NCBI RefSeq assembly: GCF_000178835.2
Contig: NC_015275.1
Coordinates: forward strand, 1,509,001 to 1,573,000
Direction: 5' to 3'
From: Cellulosilyticum lentocellum DSM 5427
Lineage (GTDB): Bacteria > Bacillota > Clostridia > Lachnospirales > Cellulosilyticaceae
Length of the DNA stretch: 64,000 bases
Under the pieces are notes generated by a model, which was not told where the DNA came from, did no database searches, and saw only the letters and a list, made by a program, of their open reading frames with translations. Of the stretch, positions 51,245 through 60,208 are shown in pieces (the stretch's first letter is position 1; each line of letters begins with the position of its first letter). The translations under genes and the position numbers were made by a program.

Positions 51245-52114
51245 ATGGAATTAATAATAGATGCTTTATTAGATAGTATAAAGCTATTACCGTTTTTATT
51301 TTTAGTTTATTTACTTATAGGTTATTTAGATAGCAGTACAGATAATCGTTTATATAGGAGGTTAGTAGGCGCTAAATGGTTAGGTCCTATTATAGGAAGT
51401 ACGTTAGGATGCTTACCACAATGTGGCTTTTCTGTGGTAGGAGCTAATTTATATAGTAGAGGTATGATTAGTATAGGTACCTTGTTAGCTATTTTTATTT
51501 CTACTTCAGATGAAGCCATTCCCATTTTATTTGCTAATCCTGGTATGCTGAGCAGTGTAGGAATTGTACTTGGTCTAAAATTTATTATTGCAATCTTTAT
51601 GGGGTTAGTGATTGAAGCCATAATGAGAATGTTAGGAAGGTCTACTTTAACACCCAAACAAATGGTATCTGAAAACGTGGAAGTACAAGGTGGATGTAAA
51701 TGTCAAGACGGATGTCATAGTCATAATGGTGGGATTTGGAGAAGTGCACTTTTACATACTGTAAAAGTATTTATGTATATTTTGGTGATAAATCTTATAC
51801 TTAATGCTATAATTGAAGGGATTGGTGAAGATTCATTAAGTCAAATCTTACTATCCAATAGTATGTGGCAACCAGTGCTTGCAGCATTAGTAGGGCTTAT
51901 TCCTAATTGTGCAGCTTCTATCGTTTTAACAGAGATGTATATTGCAGGTACATTAAGTTTAGGCTCGCTTATTGCAGGATTAATACCAGGTGCAGGTATG
52001 GGGCTCGTTATTCTTTTTAAAGCTAATAAGTCTTTTATAGAGAATATAAAAATTTTAGGAATACTATATGTGACGGGTGTTATATTTGGTATGCTACTAC
52101 AAATGATTTCATAA
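51245..52114 (+). CDS. Putative heavy-metal (manganese) exporter
   Basis: The 289-residue membrane protein matches the family often named putative manganese transporter (ArsP_2-like, about ten helices in two halves). Diagnostic stretches are LGCLPQCGFSVVGANLYSRG, TLLAIFISTSDEAIPIL and, in the second half, GLIPNCAASIVLTEMY. A cytoplasmic loop (about residues 150-162, CKCQDGCHSHN) is rich in Cys and His and may sense or bind metal. The start is ATG 51245 with TAGGAGGT (the frame is open from TTG 51227). It is followed 25 bases later by a Fur-family regulator. The ion is inferred from family naming and context. Confidence 0.8.
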   Translation: MELIIDALLDSIKLLPFLFLVYLLIGYLDSSTDNRLYRRLVGAKWLGPIIGSTLGCLPQCGFSVVGANLYSRGMISIGTLLAIFISTSDEAIPILFANPGMLSSVGIVLGLKFIIAIFMGLVIEAIMRMLGRSTLTPKQMVSENVEVQGGCKCQDGCHSHNGGIWRSALLHTVKVFMYILVINLILNAIIEGIGEDSLSQILLSNSMWQPVLAALVGLIPNCAASIVLTEMYIAGTLSLGSLIAGLIPGAGMGLVILFKANKSFIENIKILGILYVTGVIFGMLLQMIS

Positions 52115-52139
52115 AGTACTTTGCAAGTGAGGGATAAAT

Positions 52140-52562
52140 ATGAAGCAAGAGCTATTAGCAAGTTTAGGGATAAAAGTAACTAAGCAAAGAAAAGTGATAG
52201 TAGCTATTCTTGAAAAAAGTAAAGAGCCTATTACAGCAGAGGAAATTTATAGCTGTATTGATGTACAAGAAGGCATTAATTTTTCGACTGTATATAGGAC
52301 CCTCAATACCTTGGCTGAAAAAGGTGCGGTTACTAAGACAGGTGAACCAGGAGGAAAAATTTATTTTCAGCTCAAAGAGCATCATCATGCACATGAGTTA
52401 GAATGTTTAGCTTGTCATAAGCATATCATGATAGATGAGTGTCCAGTGGAAAGTTTCAGCCGGACTTTAAATAAGGAAACGGGTTTTGTCGTAACAGAAC
52501 ATCATTTACAATTAAAAGGTTTGTGTGCTGAGTGTGCAAGCCATTCCGATAAAAGTGTCTAA
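52140..52562 (+). CDS. Fur family metal-responsive regulator
   Basis: The 140-residue protein has an N-terminal winged helix (KVTKQRKVIVAILEK, NFSTVYRTLNTLAEKG) and a C-terminal dimerisation domain. The metal-site motif is HHHAHELEC, and two CxxC pairs (CLAC, CAEC) form the structural zinc site. Fur, Zur, PerR and Mur cannot be told apart with certainty. Its place behind a putative manganese exporter, and the two operators upstream of the pair, suggest it controls its own operon. Confidence 0.88.
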   Translation: MKQELLASLGIKVTKQRKVIVAILEKSKEPITAEEIYSCIDVQEGINFSTVYRTLNTLAEKGAVTKTGEPGGKIYFQLKEHHHAHELECLACHKHIMIDECPVESFSRTLNKETGFVVTEHHLQLKGLCAECASHSDKSV

Positions 52563-52590
52563 GCTTATAAGCTTAGGCACTTTTATTATT
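52549..52590 (+). terminator. Terminator of the exporter-fur operon
   Basis: ATAAAAGTG-CTAAGC pairs with GCTTAG-CACTTTTAT; the stem includes the stop codon and ends in T-rich sequence. Confidence 0.8.
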
Positions 52591-52654
52591 TTGTTCTTAC
52601 ATAAGACAAGCTAGCATAGACTGTAGTATAAGGAGTTACTAAGGAGGCAAATAA

Positions 52655-55075
52655 ATGAGCAGAAATATGCATCGGGTTAAGCGCTATAAGAGGCGAGTAA
52701 AACGAAGAGGGAAAAGAAATGATGCAACCTTATGGGCGGTTCTCTTTATAGTAGCGCTATGGTACTGTTTGATAGGACGAGAGCTTTTACCAGGATTTTT
52801 TTTAGGGAGGGAAGTAGTAGCTGTAAGTGAAGAAAGCAGTTTGTATGAAGTACCTTGTACACAAGCTAATATGGCAAAACTTTTGGCATGTACATTAGAT
52901 GAGAAAGAAACAACAGGTAAGCAGGAAGACAAATCTGAGACGACTTGGTATAGTTCATATTATGCAAGTTTGCAGCAACAAGGTTTTAAGGCGTTAAATG
53001 AGAAGGAGGCTCTCCAATTAATGGATGAACAAACTCTAAGTAAAGTTTTATCAGAAGTAGTTGGAGAAGGCTATGAGGTTACGGCAACTAAGAGTGAAGC
53101 TAATAAAGATAAACATTTAAGCATCCATGAGGTCATTAATACCTATTATTCAGCAATGAATCAAGTAAAGAAGGATTCTCATATGAAGTACATAACCTTA
53201 GTCATCTTAGCAACGCCTTCAGATGAACAGCTGGGAGCATGGCAAGTCGTTACTGACCAAGGTACCTTCGGATTTAAAGGATTGATTTTAGAGCCACTTA
53301 AAAATCAGACGATACAGATAGCAGTAAGGGGGCAAGAAATATTAGGCGTCATGAAAGTGATAAGCAAAGAAGGTACTATAGAGAATTGCGAAATTAAATT
53401 AGTAACTGACCAGATAGTTACAGCAGTAGTCAAAGGGAAGAGTATAAGCTTTCAAAATAAAGGAGTAGATCTCCAGCAAGAGGGGAGTATTGGCAAGCTC
53501 ACTATAAGTAGCGAAGGAGCAATTGCATATGAACCAGAAATATATGGAGAAAAAGATATCGTAACAAAAGTAACTAGCAATACTATAACTTTAGAAAAAG
53601 CAGGCGTATTAAATTATAAAGACGTAACAATTTCTGACAAAACGGATTTAGGAAATTATACGTCTATTAACCAGTTACCCTATGGCGTACAAATTGCTTA
53701 TCAAAAAGAAGGTAATGAGCTTGTTGCACTTCAGGTAATAGGTAGAAGTAATAGAGAAGGCTTGAGAGTGGTACTTGCTAATAAAGAAGGAAGCTATGTT
53801 CATAAACAAGTAAAATTAGTAAGTACAGCAGAATATGATCTTATATATAATGGGGAAACATCTAAACTAGCACCAGAAGAAGTATGGGATAGCCAGACAT
53901 TTAATTGGAATAAGGAGGCTGCAGTGGTACGTTTGGTGCCAAAAGGAGACACTGCTATGAAGCTTTTGACTGTAAATAAAAGTCAAGGTTTTCCTAAATA
54001 TAAAGGATGTATGGAAATAACAAAAGTACAAGATGGCTATCATATTGTGAATGAAGTGGATATGGAAAATTATGTAGCAGGTGTTATTCCTAGTGAAATG
54101 CCAACAAGTTATGGGATTGAAGCATTAAAGGTGCAAGCTATTGCAGCTAGAACCTATGGGGTAGCTAGTAAGGAAAGCAGTAAGTTTGTTCAGTACGGTG
54201 CACAAATCGATGATACAACAGCCTCACAAGTTTATAACAATTTAGCACCTAATCCATTAGCTTATGAAGCAACAGCGGCTACTGAAGGAAAAGTATTAAC
54301 TTACAAGGGAAAACTATTAAGTAGTAAGTTCTTTGCTACTTCTTGTGGTTACACGGCTAATTATGGAGAGGTATGGGCAGCAGGAGAAACCTTTCCTAGT
54401 GATACACCACCCTATATGATGGCTGAAAAGCAGTATACAGGTGACAAGATGGTAGAGAATATGAAGGAAGAGAAGACGGCTTATCAGTTTTTTAAGCTAA
54501 CAGCAGCGGATATAGATGCTTTTGATGAAAATTCACCTTGGTTTAGATGGCAGGTACAGTTATCACAGGAGGAATTGAGTACTTTAGTTAATAATGCTAT
54601 AAGTAAGCTTACTAATGACTATCCAGCACTAATCAAAGTGAAAGTAGACAATGAGTGGAAGAGTCAAGGTATAGAAGGTATCGGGGAGATTCAAAATCTG
54701 CAAGTAGTTGAAAGAGGAGAAGGTGGAAATGTAATGACTCTTATTTTAAAAGGGTCTAAAGCAACTATTAAAGTATCAACAGAGTACGTGATTAGGCGAT
54801 TACTTGGTGGTGCTGGTAATCCAGGAGTTGTAGTAACAAGAAGTGATGGTAGTATCACGAATCCTATGTCACTTTTACCAAGTGCTTTTTTTGCACCTGA
54901 TATTACCTATAATAATCAAGAGCAATTAAAACAGATTGTTTTGTATGGTGGTGGTTTTGGTCATGGCGTAGGTATGAGCCAAGATGGTGTAAGAGGAATG
55001 GCTGAAATGGGGTATACTTATGATGTGATATTAAAACATTTTTATAAGAATGTAGAAATAGTAACTTATCAATAG
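52655..55075 (+). CDS. SpoIID/LytB domain protein, membrane anchored
   Basis: The 806-residue protein has a very basic N-terminus (residues 1-22), one membrane helix (about 25-46) and a long extracytoplasmic part. The SpoIID domain begins near residue 465 (EVDMENYVAGVIPSEMP) with KVQAIAARTYG, SCGYTANYGEVWA (about 562) and GGGFGHGVGMSQDG (about 765). SpoIID-type enzymes are lytic transglycosylases that cut glycan strands lacking stem peptides; LytB relatives stimulate amidases. The 420-residue N-terminal extension is unusual for SpoIID itself. It is monocistronic, not near other spoII genes, so it is probably a paralog rather than the engulfment SpoIID. Confidence 0.85.
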   Translation: MSRNMHRVKRYKRRVKRRGKRNDATLWAVLFIVALWYCLIGRELLPGFFLGREVVAVSEESSLYEVPCTQANMAKLLACTLDEKETTGKQEDKSETTWYSSYYASLQQQGFKALNEKEALQLMDEQTLSKVLSEVVGEGYEVTATKSEANKDKHLSIHEVINTYYSAMNQVKKDSHMKYITLVILATPSDEQLGAWQVVTDQGTFGFKGLILEPLKNQTIQIAVRGQEILGVMKVISKEGTIENCEIKLVTDQIVTAVVKGKSISFQNKGVDLQQEGSIGKLTISSEGAIAYEPEIYGEKDIVTKVTSNTITLEKAGVLNYKDVTISDKTDLGNYTSINQLPYGVQIAYQKEGNELVALQVIGRSNREGLRVVLANKEGSYVHKQVKLVSTAEYDLIYNGETSKLAPEEVWDSQTFNWNKEAAVVRLVPKGDTAMKLLTVNKSQGFPKYKGCMEITKVQDGYHIVNEVDMENYVAGVIPSEMPTSYGIEALKVQAIAARTYGVASKESSKFVQYGAQIDDTTASQVYNNLAPNPLAYEATAATEGKVLTYKGKLLSSKFFATSCGYTANYGEVWAAGETFPSDTPPYMMAEKQYTGDKMVENMKEEKTAYQFFKLTAADIDAFDENSPWFRWQVQLSQEELSTLVNNAISKLTNDYPALIKVKVDNEWKSQGIEGIGEIQNLQVVERGEGGNVMTLILKGSKATIKVSTEYVIRRLLGGAGNPGVVVTRSDGSITNPMSLLPSAFFAPDITYNNQEQLKQIVLYGGGFGHGVGMSQDGVRGMAEMGYTYDVILKHFYKNVEIVTYQ

Positions 55076-55175
55076 GTGGAAGGCTATCTTGATAAAATAA
55101 GTATATATGTAGTTTAATAAGATGGTATAATAGTCTTAATATAAAATATATTTTATCAAAAAGGTTGGGATATAA

Positions 55176-55400
55176 ATGAACATTTTTACACAGCTAATAG
55201 AAATTGATAATAAGATAGCCTTAGCCAAGGAAAAGAAAAAACAGCAACAGCTTTTTCAAGTAGGTATCACAGAGCAAATGAATGTTAACTTTTTTAATAA
55301 TGAAGAAAGTTTTCGAGTGAGCCCATTAATAGAAGCACCTATACCAGAAAAAGAAAAAGTTACTCCTCTTATTTCCGGATTTGGACCATGGGTATGGTAG
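55176..55400 (+). CDS. Small protein of unknown function
   Basis: The 74-residue protein starts with an amphipathic, charged helix (IEIDNKIALAKEKKKQQQ) and ends with the aromatic tail SGFGPWVW. It lacks a signal peptide. The upstream site is AAAGGTTGGG. It lies 13 bases before the start of the M48-type peptidase gene, so they are probably co-transcribed. Not recognised. Confidence 0.6.
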   Translation: MNIFTQLIEIDNKIALAKEKKKQQQLFQVGITEQMNVNFFNNEESFRVSPLIEAPIPEKEKVTPLISGFGPWVW

Positions 55401-55413
55401 AAGGGGAGAAAAG

Positions 55414-56745
55414 ATGAATCAGTATAGCTTATTATGTATTATTTATCAAATAGTAAATGAGGAAGATAGAAAACAAGTTTTAGAACTTGTAAGTAAACAG
55501 GAGTCTTTTAAAAATTTATCTTTTGGAACAGTCACAGAGGGAAAATACCAGTTAGAATTGCTCTGTCATCAACTTTCAAAGGCTCAAAAATTGATGATAT
55601 ATAATTATGGATATTTATATCAGTACTTAAAGGGCAGTATGGGTATAGAGAAGTTCGCTGAAAAATGGGGGAGGCTGTTACAACTTGAAAAAGCTGATAT
55701 GAAAACCATAGAAAAAGAATGGAGCGAAGAAAGGGTAAATTACATTAAAAATAGATGTAAAGAAAAGCAATATACGTCTGTGCAATGTATTGTGGAGCCA
55801 GAAGAATACATAGAAGAGTTTATTACTAGGCTTATAGAGCAGCTATTAGTTGAAGTTTATAGTACGGATATAGATGAAAGGGAAGCAGGGAGAATTACAC
55901 AAAGAATCATTTTGACAAATCTTGACGCTATGGAATATGAACATCCAGAAGATCATCGTTTATTAGAAGTATTACGTGGTAATAAGATGCTAGAGGCACC
56001 CCTTAAATTGTTTGTAGAGTATGATATAGAACGATTTATTAAGGTTCAGTATACAGGCAGTAATATTAAAGTAACACCAACCAATATGCCTTATATTTAT
56101 GAAGCTGTTAAAACAGCTTGTCGTATATTAAATCTTAATAAGATGCCAGATGTTTATGTGCAACAAGGGTTTCAAATCAATGGTTGTACAACTGGTATTG
56201 AAAATCCTATCATTATATTAAATGCTGGATGTTTAAGTCTACTGGATTATGATGAATTACTGTTTATCATAGGGCATGAGATAGGGCATATTAAGAGTCA
56301 GCATTTAATGTATCATATGATGGGACAAGCATTGCCATATTTAGCGGAAATAGCAGCTCAAATGACATTAGGGTTTGGCAGTATCATTGGAGCAGGACTT
56401 CAAATTTCTTTATATAATTGGTATAGAAAGTCAGAACTTACGGCAGATAGAGCAGGCCTACTGGTTTGTCAAAGCCACAAAGCAGCTATTAAGGCGTTAA
56501 TGAAATGTGCAGGTTACCCACCACAATTTTATGGGCATATGAATGAAATGGATTTCTTAAAGCAAATGGAGCAATTTGAGAACTTAGATTCAGAGGCTTA
56601 TAATAAAGTGGTTAAGGTATTAAGCTCTTTGTATCAGACACATCCTTGGACAGTACTAAGAGCTAAAGAGCTACATGAATGGTATAAGCAAGGTGAATAT
56701 GATCAGATTATAAGTAGAAAGATCTGTTTAACAAAAGTAAGATAG
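55414..56745 (+). CDS. M48-like zinc metallopeptidase
   Basis: From ATG 55414 (AAGGGGAG upstream; the frame is open from 55381 inside the previous gene) the protein has 443 residues. The zinc motif HEIGH is near residue 297, in FIIGHEIGHIKSQHLM, with the third ligand in SELTADRAGLL. No transmembrane helices like those of HtpX are evident around the N-terminal 230-residue domain, which I do not recognise. It is likely cytoplasmic or peripheral. The operon partner is the 74-residue protein. Confidence 0.8.
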   Translation: MNQYSLLCIIYQIVNEEDRKQVLELVSKQESFKNLSFGTVTEGKYQLELLCHQLSKAQKLMIYNYGYLYQYLKGSMGIEKFAEKWGRLLQLEKADMKTIEKEWSEERVNYIKNRCKEKQYTSVQCIVEPEEYIEEFITRLIEQLLVEVYSTDIDEREAGRITQRIILTNLDAMEYEHPEDHRLLEVLRGNKMLEAPLKLFVEYDIERFIKVQYTGSNIKVTPTNMPYIYEAVKTACRILNLNKMPDVYVQQGFQINGCTTGIENPIIILNAGCLSLLDYDELLFIIGHEIGHIKSQHLMYHMMGQALPYLAEIAAQMTLGFGSIIGAGLQISLYNWYRKSELTADRAGLLVCQSHKAAIKALMKCAGYPPQFYGHMNEMDFLKQMEQFENLDSEAYNKVVKVLSSLYQTHPWTVLRAKELHEWYKQGEYDQIISRKICLTKVR

Positions 56746-56825
56746 GAATAGTTGAAATCAGAACGATTTATTTATAAAATAAAGTAAAAAGACTAATCTT
56801 GTAAAGACAGAAGGCGAGTGAGAAT

Positions 56826-56996
56826 ATGTTTTGTAAGCGTTGTAAAGAAAAAGGGAAAGTAAGAAAGCAAGTCCTTATTCGTTGTAAGCAGTGTGGGGAA
56901 GAGACATATGTACCACTTTATAACAATGATAAGTGTCAAAAATGTAATGAAGCAGCAAATACCTGTGAAGAATGTGGTAGGAAAATAGATTCATAA
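56826..56996 (+). CDS. Small zinc-ribbon protein
   Basis: A 56-codon frame starts MFCKRCKEKG and contains four CxxC pairs (CKRC, CKQC, CQKC, CEEC), enough for two zinc ribbons. Upstream AAGGCGAG is a fair ribosome binding site. It lies 80 bases after the metallopeptidase gene on the same strand and before a bidirectional terminator. No specific family is recognised. Confidence 0.7.
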   Translation: MFCKRCKEKGKVRKQVLIRCKQCGEETYVPLYNNDKCQKCNEAANTCEECGRKIDS

Positions 56997-57013
56997 GTAA
57001 AAAATAGAATAAT

Positions 57014-57070
57014 ATATACAACTAAAAAGGTAGGTTGCCCAATAGGGAACCTACCTTTTTAGTTGTATAT
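57014..57070. terminator. Bidirectional terminator
   Basis: A long stem of over 20 bp, ATATACAACTAAAAAGG-TAGGTT with AACCTA-CCTTTTTAGTTGTATAT, between convergent genes. Confidence 0.9.
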
Positions 57071-57084
57071 AAAAGATGAGCGTT

Positions 57085-58242
57085 TTAATGTGATCTTCTT
57101 GAACGTGGAGAAGTGGATTGTGGGTTAGGTGCAGAATCACTAGAGGAAGCATTTTCAGTTGTTAGACGATGACTTAAAAATTCTTCATAAAGTTTAAAGG
57201 CCACGGCACAAAGTGGAACAGCTAATAAGCAGCCTACAACACCAAAGAAACCGCCGCCAACAATAACAGCTAACAAAATCCATAAACCATCCAAGCCAGT
57301 AGAGTCTCCTACTATTTTTGGACAGATAAAATTACCATCAATTTGTTGAAGAATCGTAATAAAGATGACATACCAAATAGCTTTAGTAGGTTCTACCATT
57401 AAAATAATAAGTACACAAGGCACAGCTCCAATAAATGGCCCGATAACAGGAATAACGTTAGTTACTCCAGCTAGGAAGCCAAGAAGGATAGGATAAGGAA
57501 AACCAAACAAGCTAGAGCAAACAAAGGTAATAATACCAATAATAAGTGCATCTGTTAGTTGACCAATAATAAAGCCTCTAAAAGTTTGATCAGTTACTTC
57601 TAAGACATGTTTTAACTTAGTCTTTGTCTTATTGGTAGCAAAAGCATCTAAGGTGCGTGTGACAAGAGACATCAAAGTTTCTTTACTTGCCAAGAAGTAA
57701 ACAGAGATAAATAAAGTACCCAGCAGGTTAACTAAACCAGAAGCAGTACTAGTAACGACACCAATTAAAGAAGGTAATAAACCTTTAAGGACTTCTACGA
57801 GAGACATAATTGCTTTTTGAATTTCATTCCATATAGAAGGCTCTAATTTAAGTTTAGTAACAATATCAGTTAAGTAGTTCTGTAAAGTCTGATAGTATTC
57901 AGTAGAGTTAGCCATGAATATATTAATACTTTCACCTAATTGAGGAATAAGCATAGAGAAAATAAAGCCAATGATGAAAAAGAAAATTAAGTAGGAAGCA
58001 ATGAGTGACAAAGACTTCTTTAGTTTATAACGAGGATCTCTCTTATTGTTTTTAAACAGTTTAGTTAAGAAATAAGTATAAGGAATATTAAGAATATAAG
58101 CTAAAGCAAAGCCCCAAATAAAAGGTTTTGTAAGATTTAAGAGTTTGAGCATGACTCCTGAAAAAACTTCAAATCGTAATAAGAAAAAATATAAGATTAA
58201 ACCATAAGTTACTAAAAAAACAGGTTTTTTAAAACGATTCAT
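57085..58242 (-). CDS. AI-2E family transporter (YtvI/PerM-like permease)
   Basis: The 385-residue membrane protein has about eight helices, a long extracytoplasmic helical loop (about residues 80-150) and the family motif GFPYPILLGFLAGVTNVIPVIGPFIG in the second half. The start is ATG 58242 with GGAGGAGG; an upstream ATG at 58257 lies within that site. The family includes sodium/proton antiporters and the AI-2 exporter TqsA; the substrate here is unknown. The C-terminus is Ser/Pro/Arg-rich. Confidence 0.85.
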   Translation of the reverse strand: MNRFKKPVFLVTYGLILYFFLLRFEVFSGVMLKLLNLTKPFIWGFALAYILNIPYTYFLTKLFKNNKRDPRYKLKKSLSLIASYLIFFFIIGFIFSMLIPQLGESINIFMANSTEYYQTLQNYLTDIVTKLKLEPSIWNEIQKAIMSLVEVLKGLLPSLIGVVTSTASGLVNLLGTLFISVYFLASKETLMSLVTRTLDAFATNKTKTKLKHVLEVTDQTFRGFIIGQLTDALIIGIITFVCSSLFGFPYPILLGFLAGVTNVIPVIGPFIGAVPCVLIILMVEPTKAIWYVIFITILQQIDGNFICPKIVGDSTGLDGLWILLAVIVGGGFFGVVGCLLAVPLCAVAFKLYEEFLSHRLTTENASSSDSAPNPQSTSPRSRRSH

Positions 58243-58288
58243 AAATACCTCCTCCATTTTGTAATCTATCTTATTCTAAGGTATTTTT

Positions 58289-58334
58289 GAGGTGCAAACA
58301 AGTATTTATTATTGTTTAAGCACCTCATTTTTTG
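58289..58334 (+). terminator. Terminator-like hairpin in the divergent region
   Basis: GAGGTGC-AAACAA pairs with TTGTTT-AA-GCACCTC, then ATTTTTT on the + strand. No + strand gene precedes it: the nearest is more than 1.2 kb upstream. It may end a short leader or small RNA. Confidence 0.5.
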
Positions 58335-58613
58335 CCTTGTTCGCAGGTAGGTTAGATAAATTACCTTGGAGTACCAAACTTTTACCTTGTTTTGGGTTTT
58401 CCAAAGAATAATCAATTTAGCACTATTTATAAAAAAAATATTGATTTTTGTTGGTTAGTAATAAAAATTTTTATTTCCATGACAAATACATTTATTTCAT
58501 GTAAAATAAAGATAATAGTGTAAACAAAATAAAGTGATAATAGATGTTTATACTAATATAAATTAATAAATATGAATAAAATTTTGAATTGAAATAGAAA
58601 CGAGGAAACGACT
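58335..58613. other. AT-rich region upstream of the GH105 gene
   Basis: No gene was found. The 120 bases before the start codon are nearly pure A/T and must hold the promoter, but no clear -35/-10 pair stands out. No cre-like site was noticed. Confidence 0.4.
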
Positions 58614-59732
58614 ATGGATATGCTTAGAAAGTACATCGAAGAGCTCATTGATAAGAGTACACCAGCTAGACCTATATGGAATATTGAAAAAATATTACAA
58701 GGTAAAGAGCCAACATGGAATTACATAGATGGATGCATGATTAAAGCACTTTTAGAAATGTATGCCATTACTAAAGGGGAAAAATATTTAGCTTTTGCAG
58801 ATGATTTTATTAGTTATCATGTAAGAGAAGATGGTCAGATTAATCACTATGATATTCATGAGTTAAACATCGACAATGTTAATGCAGGAAAGGTGCTTTT
58901 TGAACTTTATGAGTTAACAGGTAAAGAAAAGTACAGAAAAGCTATAGATACAGTTTATGAGCAAGTTAAAATACAGCCTCGTACAAAGGAAGGTAACTTT
59001 TGGCACAAGAAAATCTATCCAAATCAAGTTTGGTTAGATGGACTTTATATGGGGCAACCTTTTTATATGGAATATGAAACAAAGTTTAATAATAAGAAAA
59101 ACTATAAAGATATTTTCAATCAGTTTGCTAATGTTGAAAAAATAATGAAAGATTCTAAAACAGGCTTATATTATCATGGTTATGATTCTTCAAGAGAAGC
59201 TTCATGGTGTGATAAAGTAACCGGTCTTTCTAAAAATTTTTGGTTGCGTGCATTAGGTTGGTATGTTATGGCACTCTTAGATACTTTAGAAAAGATGGAT
59301 TCAACCTATACAGAAGGTTATACACAATTAAGCAATAACTTTAAAGATATTATGGAAGCTATAATTAAATTCCAAGATGAGAGTGGTATGTGGTATCAAG
59401 TAGTAGACCAAGGTAATAGAGAAGGAAACTATCTTGAAACGAGTGGTAGTGCTATCATGGCATATGGTATTCTTAAAGGAGTAAGAATGGGCTTCTTACC
59501 AGAGAACTATAGAGCATATGGTGAAAAGGCATTTAAAGGTATTTGTGATAAATATTTATATGAGAAAGATGGAGAGCTTTGCTTAGGAGGCATTTGTCTT
59601 GTGGCAGGATTAGGTCGTCCAGACAGTAGAGATGGTACTTTTGAATACTATATTTCAGAACCAGTTGTTGAAAATGAAGCTAAAGGTGTTGCACCACTTT
59701 TATTAGCTTATACTGAAATTTTAAGATTATAA
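58614..59732 (+). CDS. GH105 unsaturated rhamnogalacturonyl hydrolase (YteR/YesR-like)
   Basis: This 372-residue alpha/alpha-barrel enzyme removes the unsaturated galacturonyl residue left at the end of pectin (rhamnogalacturonan) fragments by lyases. Typical motifs are NYIDGCMIKALLEMY near the N-terminus, QVWLDGLYMGQPFYMEY with the likely catalytic Asp, and SKNFWLRALGWYVMALLD. No signal peptide is present, so it works in the cytoplasm on imported oligosaccharides. It is monocistronic; no pectin lyase or transporter lies beside it. Confidence 0.9.
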   Translation: MDMLRKYIEELIDKSTPARPIWNIEKILQGKEPTWNYIDGCMIKALLEMYAITKGEKYLAFADDFISYHVREDGQINHYDIHELNIDNVNAGKVLFELYELTGKEKYRKAIDTVYEQVKIQPRTKEGNFWHKKIYPNQVWLDGLYMGQPFYMEYETKFNNKKNYKDIFNQFANVEKIMKDSKTGLYYHGYDSSREASWCDKVTGLSKNFWLRALGWYVMALLDTLEKMDSTYTEGYTQLSNNFKDIMEAIIKFQDESGMWYQVVDQGNREGNYLETSGSAIMAYGILKGVRMGFLPENYRAYGEKAFKGICDKYLYEKDGELCLGGICLVAGLGRPDSRDGTFEYYISEPVVENEAKGVAPLLLAYTEILRL

Positions 59733-59739
59733 TGATAAG

Positions 59740-59774
59740 AAGCTGATTTCTAGTATCTAGAAGTCAGCTTTTTA
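59740..59774 (+). terminator. Terminator after GH105
   Basis: A 14-bp stem with one mismatch (59740-59753 with 59757-59770), overlapping the start of a T-run. Confidence 0.85.
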
Positions 59775-60208
59775 ACAAGGAGACAACAAGATTTGAGATT
59801 AAGAAAAAAGTGAATGATTAAGGGTATAAAATAAGTAAACTGGCGCATAATAAGCTTGTACAGAAGATATCTCAAAGGTAATCTTACTGTATATAGGTTA
59901 GGAGATGGTACCCTTGGAGAGTGGAATGCAGTAGCAAACTAGTTAAAGAGAGTTATCACAACCTAATATTGCCTAGCTAAAACATAGTTTATTAATGCTA
60001 ATTCAGGAAGCTTAAGCTAGTAGAGTCTAGCCATACTAAGAAACATCTTAGGCCGTGATCGTTTGAGTAACTACTTATTGATCATCACCATAACTTAGTC
60101 TGGGGGCTACCCAAAGTAAGCAAACTTACAAAGTTACAAGGAATGAGAATAAAGGTGAAAGATTTAAGCGAATAATTAGCTGTGAACTTTATTTTAATGA
60201 AGGCAATC
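59775..60208 (+). other. Gene-free, hairpin-rich stretch: candidate structured RNA or gene remnant
   Basis: No intact ORF is present, but the stretch is visibly less AT-biased than nearby spacers and ends in a strong terminator. Local stems include TACAGAAGAT with ATCTT(A)CTGTA, TAGGTT with AACCTA, GCTAG-TAGAGT-CTAGC, CTAAG-AAACAT-CTTAG and GTAAG-CAAA-CTTAC. One frame, 59835-59939, stays open for 35 codons (contains LTVYRLGDGTLGEWNAVAN) before a TAG and then a second stop at 59964, but has no start or ribosome binding site. Either a large non-coding RNA or decayed coding DNA is possible. I do not recognise a known RNA class. Confidence 0.4.

Noticed and set aside
59915-59932. Possible T-box core (GGAGAGTGGAATGC) before the diguanylate cyclase gene
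   Set aside because: The invariant TGGAACCGCG part is missing, there is no matching antiterminator arrangement or specifier, and the downstream gene is not an amino acid or synthetase gene.
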